Positions 1-5,765 of a DNA stretch of 5,795 nt are shown here, one piece after another; positions within the stretch are counted from its first letter, which is position 1, and every line of letters starts with the position of its first letter. Below the pieces are notes generated by a model. That model saw nothing but the letters and a program-made list of their open reading frames with translations, ran no database searches and was not told the DNA's origin. Where the stretch lies: the NCBI GenBank assembly GCA_903938955.1, contig CAJAFJ010000365.1, forward strand, positions 1-5,795. The letters are read 5' to 3'. The stretch comes from an uncultured beta proteobacterium. Lineage in GTDB: Bacteria > Pseudomonadota > Gammaproteobacteria > Burkholderiales > Burkholderiaceae. The position numbers were made by a program, and so were the translations under genes.

Positions 1-22
1 AGGCCAAGTGTGGTGCGGGCCA

Positions 23-72
23 GTGGCAAAAAAACGAAGGCCGCCCGAGGGCGGCCGTCGTTTTTTTGCCAC
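23..72. terminator. Bidirectional intrinsic terminator downstream of the ETF-QO gene
   Basis: A long near-perfect inverted repeat lies 4 bp past the ETF-QO stop codon. The GC core pairs GGCCGCC (39-45) with GGCGGCC (50-56) around a CGAG loop. After one A/G mismatch (38/57), the outer arms 23-37 and 58-72 pair perfectly over 15 bp. They carry seven As (28-34) on one side and seven Ts (61-67) on the other. Read on either strand, the GC stem is followed after 3-4 bases by a run of seven Ts, so it should stop transcripts arriving from both directions. It most likely ends the minus-strand ETF-QO transcript. The symmetry suggests that a convergent plus-strand gene may end just left of the window, but none is visible in the first 22 bases. 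Confidence 0.93.
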
Positions 73-76
73 AGTC

Positions 77-1768
77 TTACATCCCCGCGTAATTGGGTCC
101 CCCGCCGCCCTCAGGTGTGACCCAGACAAAGTTCTGCGTTGGGTCCTTGATGTCGCAAGTCTTGCAATGCACACAGTTGGCCGCGTTGATTTGCAGTCGG
201 GCGGTGTTGTCGTCGTTCTTCACAAACTCATAGACCCCCGCCGGGCAGTAACGCGCCTCGGGACCCGCGTACTGGGTCAGGTTGACATTGACGGGCACCG
301 ACGCATTTTTGAGTGTCAAATGCGCAGGCTGATTTTCCTCATGCGCGGCGTTGCTGATGAAGACGCTGGAGAGGCGGTCAAAGGTCAGCTTGCCATCGGG
401 CTTGGGGTAATCAATCGGCTTGCACTCCGCGGCGGGCAACAAGTAGGTGTGGTCCGCCTTGTCACGGCGGAGGGTCCAGGGCATGCGGCCTTTCAGGCCA
501 AATTGCTCCAGACCGTTCATCAGCGTGCCCACTGTCAGCCCGTGCTTGAACCAGGCCTTGAAGTTGCGCGATTTGTTGAGCTCGGTATAGAGCCAGCTGG
601 CTTCAAACGCTTCTGGGTAGGCTGAAAGTTCATCCTGCGCACGGCCAGCGGCCACGGCCTCAAACGCGGCCTCAGCGGCCAGCATGCCTGATTTGATGGC
701 CGCGTGGCTGCCCTTGAGGCGGCTCACGTTCAGGAATCCTGCATCACAACCCACCAGCGCACCGCCCGGGAAGACCGTTTTGGGCAATGACAACAAACCA
801 CCCGCGGTGATGGCGCGCGCACCATAGGCCAGGCGTTTACCGGTGACTTCACCCTGCTCGTTTTCCAGATACCAGCGGATGTTGGGATGGGTTTTCCAGC
901 GCTGGAACTCTTCAAACGGACTCAGATAGGGGTTGGCGTAGTTCAGGCCGGTGATGAAACCCAGGGCAATCTTGTTGTCTTCCAGGTGGTACAGGAAGGA
1001 GCCGCCGTAGGTGTCGTTTTCCATGGGCCAGCCCGCGGTGTGCACCACCAGGCCAGGCTCGTGGCGGCTGGGTTCGGCCTCCCAGAGTTCCTTGATGCCA
1101 ATGGCGTAGCTCTGTGGGTCACAAGCTTCGTCGAGCTTGTATTTGGCAATGACTTGTTTGCCCAGGTGACCGCGTGAGCCTTCGGCAAACACGGTGTATT
1201 TACCCAGCAGCTCCATGCCGAGCTGGAAATTGGGGCCGGGCTCTCCATTCTTCTCGATACCCATGTTGCCGGTGGCGACACCCCGCACAGCACCCTGTTC
1301 GTCGTACAAAACTTCGGCAGCGGCAAAGCCGGGGAAGATTTCCACGCCCAGGCCTTCGGCCTGGGCCGCCAGCCAGCGCGTCAATGCGCCCAGGCTGATG
1401 ATGTAGTTGCCGTGGTTCTGACTGCATTCGGGCAGGAGCATGTTGGGGGTGCGGTAGCCTGTGGTCTCGCTGAGAAACAGCATGGCTTCATGGGTCACCG
1501 GTTGGTTCAGCGGGGCACCCATGGCTTTCCAATTGGGGAACAGCTCGGTGAGGGATTGCGGGTCAATCACAGCGCCGGAGAGGATGTGGGCGCCGGGCTC
1601 GGCGCCTTTTTCAAGAACCACGACGGAGATGTCTTTGCCTTTTTCAGCCGCAAGTTGTTTCAGGCGGATGGCCGCAGACAGGCCCGAGGGGCCGCCGCCA
1701 ACCACCACCACGTCGTAGTCCATGGATTCGCGCGGGCCGTACTGGGTCAGGAGGTCTTGATGGGTCAT
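77..1768 (-). CDS. Electron transfer flavoprotein-ubiquinone oxidoreductase (ETF-QO, ETF dehydrogenase)
   Basis: This 563-residue, full-length enzyme takes electrons from reduced ETF through FAD and a [4Fe-4S] cluster and reduces ubiquinone at the inner face of the cytoplasmic membrane. The N-terminal dinucleotide fold shows VVVGGGPSG (residues 21-29, glycines 24, 26 and 29), followed by E53 in VVLEKG. The C-terminal ferredoxin-like domain has the four expected cluster cysteines: C508 in RYCPAGVYE and C532, C535 and C538 in CVHCKTCDIKDP. The protein ends with the family's typical GGGGPNYAGM. The membrane-associated middle part, with GLNYANPYLSPFEEFQRWK and LKGSHAAIKSGMLAAE, is intact. The ATG at 1768 gives the usual MxxxxLLxQYGPRE N-terminus, but no Shine-Dalgarno sequence precedes it (the leader reads AATAAAAAACC). 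It follows the hutG gene by 32 bp, with a possible weak terminator between them. It is the quinone-side partner expected for the EtfBA encoded on the other strand, though such enzymes usually serve all ETF-linked dehydrogenases of the cell. Confidence 0.97.
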   Translation of the reverse strand: MTHQDLLTQYGPRESMDYDVVVVGGGPSGLSAAIRLKQLAAEKGKDISVVVLEKGAEPGAHILSGAVIDPQSLTELFPNWKAMGAPLNQPVTHEAMLFLSETTGYRTPNMLLPECSQNHGNYIISLGALTRWLAAQAEGLGVEIFPGFAAAEVLYDEQGAVRGVATGNMGIEKNGEPGPNFQLGMELLGKYTVFAEGSRGHLGKQVIAKYKLDEACDPQSYAIGIKELWEAEPSRHEPGLVVHTAGWPMENDTYGGSFLYHLEDNKIALGFITGLNYANPYLSPFEEFQRWKTHPNIRWYLENEQGEVTGKRLAYGARAITAGGLLSLPKTVFPGGALVGCDAGFLNVSRLKGSHAAIKSGMLAAEAAFEAVAAGRAQDELSAYPEAFEASWLYTELNKSRNFKAWFKHGLTVGTLMNGLEQFGLKGRMPWTLRRDKADHTYLLPAAECKPIDYPKPDGKLTFDRLSSVFISNAAHEENQPAHLTLKNASVPVNVNLTQYAGPEARYCPAGVYEFVKNDDNTARLQINAANCVHCKTCDIKDPTQNFVWVTPEGGGGPNYAGM

Positions 1769-1788
1769 GGTTTTTTATTGTGTAGATC

Positions 1789-1815
1789 AAAAAGGGGCCG
1801 TCAAGCGGTGACGGC
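1789..1815 (-). terminator. Possible weak intrinsic terminator or attenuator overlapping the hutG stop
   Basis: On the minus strand, GCCGTCA (1815-1809) and TGACGGC (1803-1797) form a perfect 7-bp stem with a 5-nt loop. CCC and then TTTTT (1793-1789) follow. The stop codon of the deformylase gene (TGA, 1803-1801) is the start of the second arm. The T run is short and set 3 nt from the stem, so termination is probably partial. If active, it would reduce read-through from lysR-hutG into the ETF-QO gene, which would then need its own promoter. Confidence 0.4.
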
Positions 1816-2610
1816 AGCCAGCGAGGCCAGCGCCTGCTGCAGCATCGTTTGCTGCGGCGGCTGCACCGAGGTGGCCTTGTGTTCGAGGTAGGTAAAGGGT
1901 GGGTCTTCGCGCATGTACAGGTCCTGGCCCATCTCTAGCTGAATGGCGTGCACCCGATCTGCGGGCGAGCCGTAGTGGCGCGTGATGTAGCCGCCCTTGA
2001 AGCGGCCGTTGACCACATGGCTGAAGCGCGTGGCGCCCACCTGAGCGACCACGCTGTCGATGATGGTCGGGGCGCAGCTGCGGCCGTCGGCGGTGCCAAA
2101 ATTCAAATCGGGCAATTTGCCATCGAACAGGCGCGGCAACACGCTGGCAATAGAGTGTGCATCCCACAGCAGCACTGCGCCATGTTGGGACTTGAGCCGG
2201 TCCAGCTCGGTGCGCAACGCATCGTGGTACGGCCGCCAGTAGCGCGTCAGTCGATCGGCCTGCTGCACCGCGTCGGGCTGCAGGTGCTCACCATAGAGCG
2301 CTTCGCCACGGAAGGTTTCGGTTGGACACAGACCGGTGGTGGTCTGGCCGGGGTACAGGCTTTCGCCCGAAGGCGGCCGATTCAGGTCGATCACATAACG
2401 CGACACCTTGGCCTGCAAAACGGAGGCACCCAAGCCGGCAGCAAAGCCGTACAGGCGATCAAGGTGCCAGTCGGTGTCTTGCTTGATCGGCGCGGTATCG
2501 CTCATCTGCCCGGCAAATTCGGTCGGCAGCTCAGTGCCCAGGTGCGGGATCGAAATCAGCAGGGGCACGGTGCCCTGCTGCAAGGCGTAGGTCGAGGGAG
2601 ATGTGTTCAT
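1801..2610 (-). CDS. hutG: N-formylglutamate deformylase (HutG-type amidohydrolase)
   Basis: A 269-residue protein of the N-formylglutamate amidohydrolase (FGase) family, which hydrolyses N-formyl-L-glutamate to L-glutamate and formate in the cytoplasm. This is the last step of the five-step histidine degradation route. Family blocks are visible in order: LLISIPHLGTELP (17-29), DTDWHLDRLY (45-54), RYVIDLNRPP (71-80), LLWDAHSI (147-154), NGRFKGGYITRHYG (201-214) and IQLEMGQDLYM (223-233). Conserved His and Glu residues in the first, fourth and last blocks are candidate metal ligands. Reading upstream to 2664 would add 18 residues inside the regulator gene. I chose the ATG at 2610 because it is preceded by GAAGAGA at 4-nt spacing, forms an ATGA overlap with the lysR stop, and gives the expected N-terminus. 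No hutH, hutU, hutI or hutF lies alongside, so its physiological substrate could be another N-formyl or N-acyl amino acid. The family call is secure; the pathway is inferred. Confidence 0.9.
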   Translation of the reverse strand: MNTSPSTYALQQGTVPLLISIPHLGTELPTEFAGQMSDTAPIKQDTDWHLDRLYGFAAGLGASVLQAKVSRYVIDLNRPPSGESLYPGQTTTGLCPTETFRGEALYGEHLQPDAVQQADRLTRYWRPYHDALRTELDRLKSQHGAVLLWDAHSIASVLPRLFDGKLPDLNFGTADGRSCAPTIIDSVVAQVGATRFSHVVNGRFKGGYITRHYGSPADRVHAIQLEMGQDLYMREDPPFTYLEHKATSVQPPQQTMLQQALASLAAVTA

Positions 2611-3629
2611 GAAGTCTCTTCGTTGGGGCAAAAAAGGGCGTCGGGCGGCAGGCCCGGCATGCACTGGCGGATGGCCGGGCCGGTGTCTTGGCGGATCACG
2701 TCACGGGTGATGCGGGCGATGCGTTCATCCAGACCCGCCCACTCGTCTTCGCGTGACAGCAGAAAAAAGTGGCGCTGGCCGAGCCGGGTGGCGGGAATGG
2801 GGATGACAACCACGTCATCAAGGTACTGGCGCGACTGCCACAGGCACAAGGGCGTGGAGAGCGCCCAGCCCAAGCCCGAGGCCACCAGGCTGAGCAGCGG
2901 GTCGGTGGCGTCGAACTCATAGGTGCGAGGTACTTGCACGCCAACATGACGCAGGAAGCGCTCAATCTGCTGGCCGATGACCGAGCGCTGGCTGTAACGG
3001 ATCAGCGGCAAGCCGACGGGCAGCGCCGACAGTTCGCGCGCCGATTGAAGGGCCTTGACCAGGTGCCCCTTCGGGAACACCGCGACCCATGACTCAGAAA
3101 ACAACAGGCGCTGCACGATACGTGGGTCATCAATGGACGAATCGGTGCAGATGGCAAAGTCGAGTTCACGGCCACGCAACTGTTCGGTGAGCATAGGTGT
3201 CAGGCCCGACCACATCAGGATCTGCTGCGCTGAGCCCGACATGGCGCGGATCAAGCGCGGGCCCACGGTGGCCGCAAACGAGTCCACACATCCGAGGTGA
3301 ATCTGCGCGTGCTCGTGGCGTGCGGTAGCGCGCACCTGCTCGACCATGTTTCGAGCCTGGCTCAGCAGCCGGGTGGCACGCTCACGCAGTACGCGCCCGG
3401 CGTGGGTGGTGACGGCGGGGCGCACCTCCCGGTCCAGCAGCTGCAAGTCAAGCTCGGTCTCCAGTGTCTTGACGGCCTGGCTGATGGCGCTCTGACTCAT
3501 GCCCTGGCGCTGAGCGGCCAGCGCCATGGAGCCTGCGTCGCAAACAGCAACAAAGGCCTCAAGCAACTGCAGGTCAGGCAGCGGACGAGAACGGCGGGAT
3601 TTACGGGTACCGGGGGTGGTGAGAGACAT
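2607..3629 (-). CDS. LysR-family transcriptional regulator
   Basis: A 340-residue LysR-type regulator. The N-terminal winged helix-turn-helix spans about residues 18-77 (LQLLEAFVAVCDAGSMALAAQRQGMSQSAISQAVKTLE, with LDLQLLDRE as the wing). A linker helix runs to about 105 (ATRLLSQARNMVEQVRATAR). The periplasmic-binding-protein-like effector domain runs from about 108 to 310 (IHLGCVDSFAATVGPRLI, ELDFAICTDSSIDDPRI, SWVAVFPKGHLV, LVASGLGWALSTPLCLW). A basic tail of about 17 residues precedes the HTH (RKSRRSRPLP). The C-terminal end past residue 310 is longer than usual and reaches into the hutG start (ATGA overlap), implying translational coupling. The ATG at 3629 lacks a clear Shine-Dalgarno, but later Met codons (M35, M44) would cut the HTH. 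It is transcribed away from the FAD oxidoreductase operon across 150 bp, the classic LysR arrangement for controlling the divergent target and itself. The effector is unknown. Confidence 0.95.
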   Translation of the reverse strand: MSLTTPGTRKSRRSRPLPDLQLLEAFVAVCDAGSMALAAQRQGMSQSAISQAVKTLETELDLQLLDREVRPAVTTHAGRVLRERATRLLSQARNMVEQVRATARHEHAQIHLGCVDSFAATVGPRLIRAMSGSAQQILMWSGLTPMLTEQLRGRELDFAICTDSSIDDPRIVQRLLFSESWVAVFPKGHLVKALQSARELSALPVGLPLIRYSQRSVIGQQIERFLRHVGVQVPRTYEFDATDPLLSLVASGLGWALSTPLCLWQSRQYLDDVVVIPIPATRLGQRHFFLLSREDEWAGLDERIARITRDVIRQDTGPAIRQCMPGLPPDALFCPNEETS

Positions 3630-3779
3630 GGTGTGTGATGGTAGGTTGGGGAAATGAAACCAGCTGGATCATTCGATATACCAAACCATAGCATCAGATT
3701 TGCTTCAGTTACGAGGCCGTTGGCAATGGGCCCGTAAGCTAAGCCCCATTGCCAACCCCATGCCCAGAAAGGCCCCCCC
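3630..3779. promoter_or_regulatory. Divergent intergenic control region between lysR and the FAD oxidoreductase operon
   Basis: This 150-bp gap must hold the start signals for both the minus-strand regulator and the plus-strand oxidoreductase operon. The most AT-rich part is 3669-3710, with GATATACC (3675-3682) and CATAGCATCAGATTTGC (3687-3703). It is the likeliest site for promoter elements and a LysR box, but I found no convincing paired -35/-10 hexamers on either strand. A T-N11-A spacing (T3672 to A3684) exists without good dyad arms. CCAGCTGG (3660-3667) is an 8-bp palindrome. The strongest structure is the 12-bp inverted repeat at 3719-3756, listed separately. The role is inferred from gene orientation. 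Confidence 0.6.
3719..3756. repeat. Perfect 12-bp inverted repeat in the leader of the oxidoreductase operon
   Basis: GTTGGCAATGGG (3719-3730) and CCCATTGCCAAC (3745-3756) are exact reverse complements separated by 14 bp (centre 3737/3738). The right arm ends 23 bp before the ATG of the FAD oxidoreductase. No T run follows, so it does not look like a terminator. It could be an operator for a dimeric regulator (half-sites about 26 bp apart, roughly two and a half helical turns) or, if transcribed, a strong leader hairpin close to the ribosome binding site. Which of these applies cannot be decided from sequence alone. Confidence 0.85.
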
Positions 3780-4964
3780 ATGCAAACTTATGATGCCATC
3801 GTGATCGGCGCCGGCGTAATCGGAAGTTCGGTCGCTTACCACCTCGCGAGACTGGGGGCCGGCAAGGTCCTGGTCCTGGACCGGCTACAGATCGGCTCGG
3901 GCACCAGTACCCAGTCTTCCGGCATCTTGCGCACCCATTATTCGGTGATTGAAAACGTCGAACTGGCCAAATGCTCATGGTCGATATTCAACGACTTCGC
4001 GGGCTATCTGGGCGACGAAGAACAGTCCGCAGGACTGGTGAAGTGTGGCTACCTGATCTGCGCCCCCGAGGGCCCCAAGCTGGAGCCCCTGCGCGCGGCG
4101 CTGGCCGGTCAAACGAGCATGGGGGTCGAGGTGCGACTGATCGACCAAGCCGCAGCGCGTGAGTTGCTGCCGATCGCGCAGTTCGACGACGCGGCCCTGA
4201 TCGGCTACGAACCCGAGGCTGGCTTTGCCGACGCCTACCTGGTAGCGACCGGCTTTGCCCGCGCCGCGCGCCGCAAGGGCGTGAAGATCATGGAGGGCGT
4301 GAATGTGGAACGGCTGCTGATGGACGGCGGGCGGGTGATCGGGGTCGAGACGAACCAGGGCAGGTTTTACAGCAACACCGTGATCAGCACCCAGAACATC
4401 TGGGCCGGTGACATTGAAAAATGGACCGGCGTGCCGACCCCGGTGAAAGCCGAACGCCACGCCGTGCTGGCGCTCGAAGGGCCTGAAGCCTACAGTTTCA
4501 AGATGCCGGTGTTCAAGGACCTGGGCTCGCCGGGCATGCTGTACTGCCGCAGCTACGGCGGCAACCAGATGCTGGTGAGCGAAGGGACGGTGGGCGAAAC
4601 GCTGGCCCAGCCCGACAACGAGCAGGGGGACATCTCCATGGACTACGTCGTCGAGGTGGGTGGTCAGGTGGCGGAGCGTTTCCCCTCGTTTGGCGAAGCC
4701 GGTCTGGCCTCGTCTTGGACAGGTGTTTACGACGTCACGCCCGACTGGAATCCGGTGCTCGGGCGCCTGCCCGACGTACCCGGTCTGGTGGTGGGCTACG
4801 GCTTCTCTGGCCATGGTTTCAAGCTCTCGCCCGGCGTGGGTCTGGTGCTCGCCCAGGAAGCCCTGAACCTGCCCACCGAAGTCTCTCTCAAGCCTTACGC
4901 GCACGAGCGTTTCCGTAGTGGCCAGTTGCTCACCGGCCGCTACGGCCTGGGCGCGGTGTCCTGA
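3780..4964 (+). CDS. DAO-family FAD-dependent amino acid/amine dehydrogenase (sarcosine oxidase beta / SoxA-like)
   Basis: A 394-residue flavoprotein of the D-amino-acid oxidase (DAO) fold. The FAD-binding fold shows AIVIGAGVIGSSVAYHLARLG (G10, G12, G15) with D34 closing the second strand (LVLDR). The active-site region STQSSGILRTHYS (43-55) and the C-terminal signatures VYDVTPDWNPVLG (316-328) and GYGFSGHGFKLSPGVG (339-354) match sarcosine-oxidase-like members. There is no C-terminal tetrahydrofolate-binding domain, so it is not a long dimethylglycine or sarcosine dehydrogenase. By alignment from memory, the monomeric sarcosine oxidase flavin-linking Cys falls at G315 and its oxygen-activating Lys at L265. 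This fits a non-oxidase enzyme with non-covalent FAD that reduces ETF. The etfB gene begins 13 bp downstream, supporting ETF as acceptor. The ATG at 3780 follows AGAAAGG with a run of seven Cs as spacer. The likely reaction is oxidation of a secondary or primary amine; the substrate is unknown. Confidence 0.88.
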   Translation: MQTYDAIVIGAGVIGSSVAYHLARLGAGKVLVLDRLQIGSGTSTQSSGILRTHYSVIENVELAKCSWSIFNDFAGYLGDEEQSAGLVKCGYLICAPEGPKLEPLRAALAGQTSMGVEVRLIDQAAARELLPIAQFDDAALIGYEPEAGFADAYLVATGFARAARRKGVKIMEGVNVERLLMDGGRVIGVETNQGRFYSNTVISTQNIWAGDIEKWTGVPTPVKAERHAVLALEGPEAYSFKMPVFKDLGSPGMLYCRSYGGNQMLVSEGTVGETLAQPDNEQGDISMDYVVEVGGQVAERFPSFGEAGLASSWTGVYDVTPDWNPVLGRLPDVPGLVVGYGFSGHGFKLSPGVGLVLAQEALNLPTEVSLKPYAHERFRSGQLLTGRYGLGAVS

Positions 4965-4966
4965 GC

Positions 4967-4971
4967 GGGAG
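4967..4971 (+). promoter_or_regulatory. Ribosome binding site deciding the etfB start
   Basis: GGGAG lies 6 nt before the ATG at 4978 but directly abuts the ATG at 4972. The spacing favours 4978, which also gives the usual EtfB N-terminus MHVLIPVKRVVDYN. Starting at 4972 would only add Met-Ser. Confidence 0.65.
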
Positions 4972-4977
4972 ATGAGC

Positions 4978-5739
4978 ATGCATGTGCTGATACCGGTTAA
5001 ACGTGTCGTTGATTACAACGTCAAGGTTCGCGTCAAGAGCGATGGGTCGGGCGTCGACACCGCTGGCGTGAAGATGTCCATGAACCCATTTGACGAGGTC
5101 GCCGTGGAACAGGCCGTGCGCCTGCGCCAAGCTGGTCAGGTGAGTCGGGTGACCGTGGTGAGTTGTGGCCCGTCAGTCGCGCAGGACGTGCTGCGAACGG
5201 CGCTGGCGATGGGCGCAGATGCGGCCATCCTGCTCGATCCAGGCACAGGCGAAAGCGACGGACCGGCGCTGGTGGAAGCCCTGAGCCTGCTCGTGCAGCG
5301 CGAAGGCGTGGGTCTGGTGCTGTGTGGCAAGCAGGCCATCGACGACGACCAGGGTGACACGGCGCCGATGCTGGCTGCGCTGCTGGACTGGCCGCAGGCG
5401 ATCTCGGTGAACCGCATGGAGCTGACCGAAGCGGGCCTGTGTGTGGACTGCGATGGTGACCAGGGCATGGAGCAATGGCGGCTACCCTTGCCCGCCGTGC
5501 TCGGTGTGGACCTGCGCCTGTGCGACCCACGCGCGATCAGCCTGCCCAACATGATGAAGGCGAAAAAGGCGGTGATCACGACGCTGCCACTCAGCGAGCT
5601 GGTATCCGGCACCCGTGGGCGTATGCGGGTGCTGTCTTGTGCCACGCCACCCACCCGTGCCGCTGGCGTGCGGGTGGAGGGCCTCCCGCAACTGATCGAC
5701 CGCCTGCGCCTTCTACCCGCGCTGAACGCACGCACCTGA
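4978..5739 (+). CDS. etfB: Electron transfer flavoprotein subunit beta (EtfB/FixA family)
   Basis: A 253-residue beta subunit, close to the family's usual length of about 250. With EtfA it forms the soluble heterodimer that carries electrons from a dehydrogenase to ETF-ubiquinone oxidoreductase. Seen in order: MHVLIPVKRVVDYNVKVRV (1-19), VKMSMNPFDEVAVEQAVRL (31-49), ALAMGADAAILL (75-86), GKQAIDDDQGDTAPMLAALLDWPQ (117-140) and LPLPAVLGVDLRLCDPRAISLPNMMKAKK (169-197). L189 in SLPNMMKAKK matches the conserved recognition-loop leucine that docks onto partner dehydrogenases. The nucleotide-loop segment, usually DDDxNQTGQM in ordinary ETFs, is altered to DDDQGDTAPM, and RLNEPR is RLCDPR, so this looks like a specialised paralogue rather than the housekeeping copy. 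The gene follows the FAD oxidoreductase by 13 bp and is probably co-transcribed and dedicated to it. The C-terminal 50 residues are divergent but carry the expected PPxRxAGVRVE segment. The start at 4972 (two residues longer) is the alternative. Confidence 0.94.
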   Translation: MHVLIPVKRVVDYNVKVRVKSDGSGVDTAGVKMSMNPFDEVAVEQAVRLRQAGQVSRVTVVSCGPSVAQDVLRTALAMGADAAILLDPGTGESDGPALVEALSLLVQREGVGLVLCGKQAIDDDQGDTAPMLAALLDWPQAISVNRMELTEAGLCVDCDGDQGMEQWRLPLPAVLGVDLRLCDPRAISLPNMMKAKKAVITTLPLSELVSGTRGRMRVLSCATPPTRAAGVRVEGLPQLIDRLRLLPALNART

Positions 5740-5765
5740 CACCTCACCACGGAAACCACCGCAAC

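Noticed and set aside
8..625. 205-codon open frame on the plus strand through the terminator and ETF-QO 3' end
   Set aside because: It would be translated through the terminator hairpin and is antisense to the conserved iron-sulfur domain of ETF-QO.
1948..2922. 324-codon open frame on the plus strand, antisense to hutG and lysR
   Set aside because: It lies opposite two well-recognised genes, spans their junction, shows no family motif and is low-complexity in the way expected of GC-rich antisense frames.
3672..3684. Possible LysR box (T-N11-A)
   Set aside because: The spacing fits but the arms have no dyad symmetry, and such a pattern is common by chance.
3700..3728. TTGCTT (3700-3705) as a -35 element for the plus-strand operon
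   Set aside because: At 17-bp spacing the -10 position reads GCAATG, which is too poor to call a promoter.
3719..3756. Inverted repeat as an intrinsic terminator or known riboswitch
   Set aside because: No T run follows on either strand, and the 150-bp gap shows no conserved riboswitch core that I recognise.
3975..4979. 334-codon open frame on the minus strand opposite the FAD oxidoreductase
   Set aside because: It is antisense to a gene with clear FAD and DAO motifs. Its His/Arg/Gly-rich translation has no recognisable domain, so it is a codon-bias shadow.
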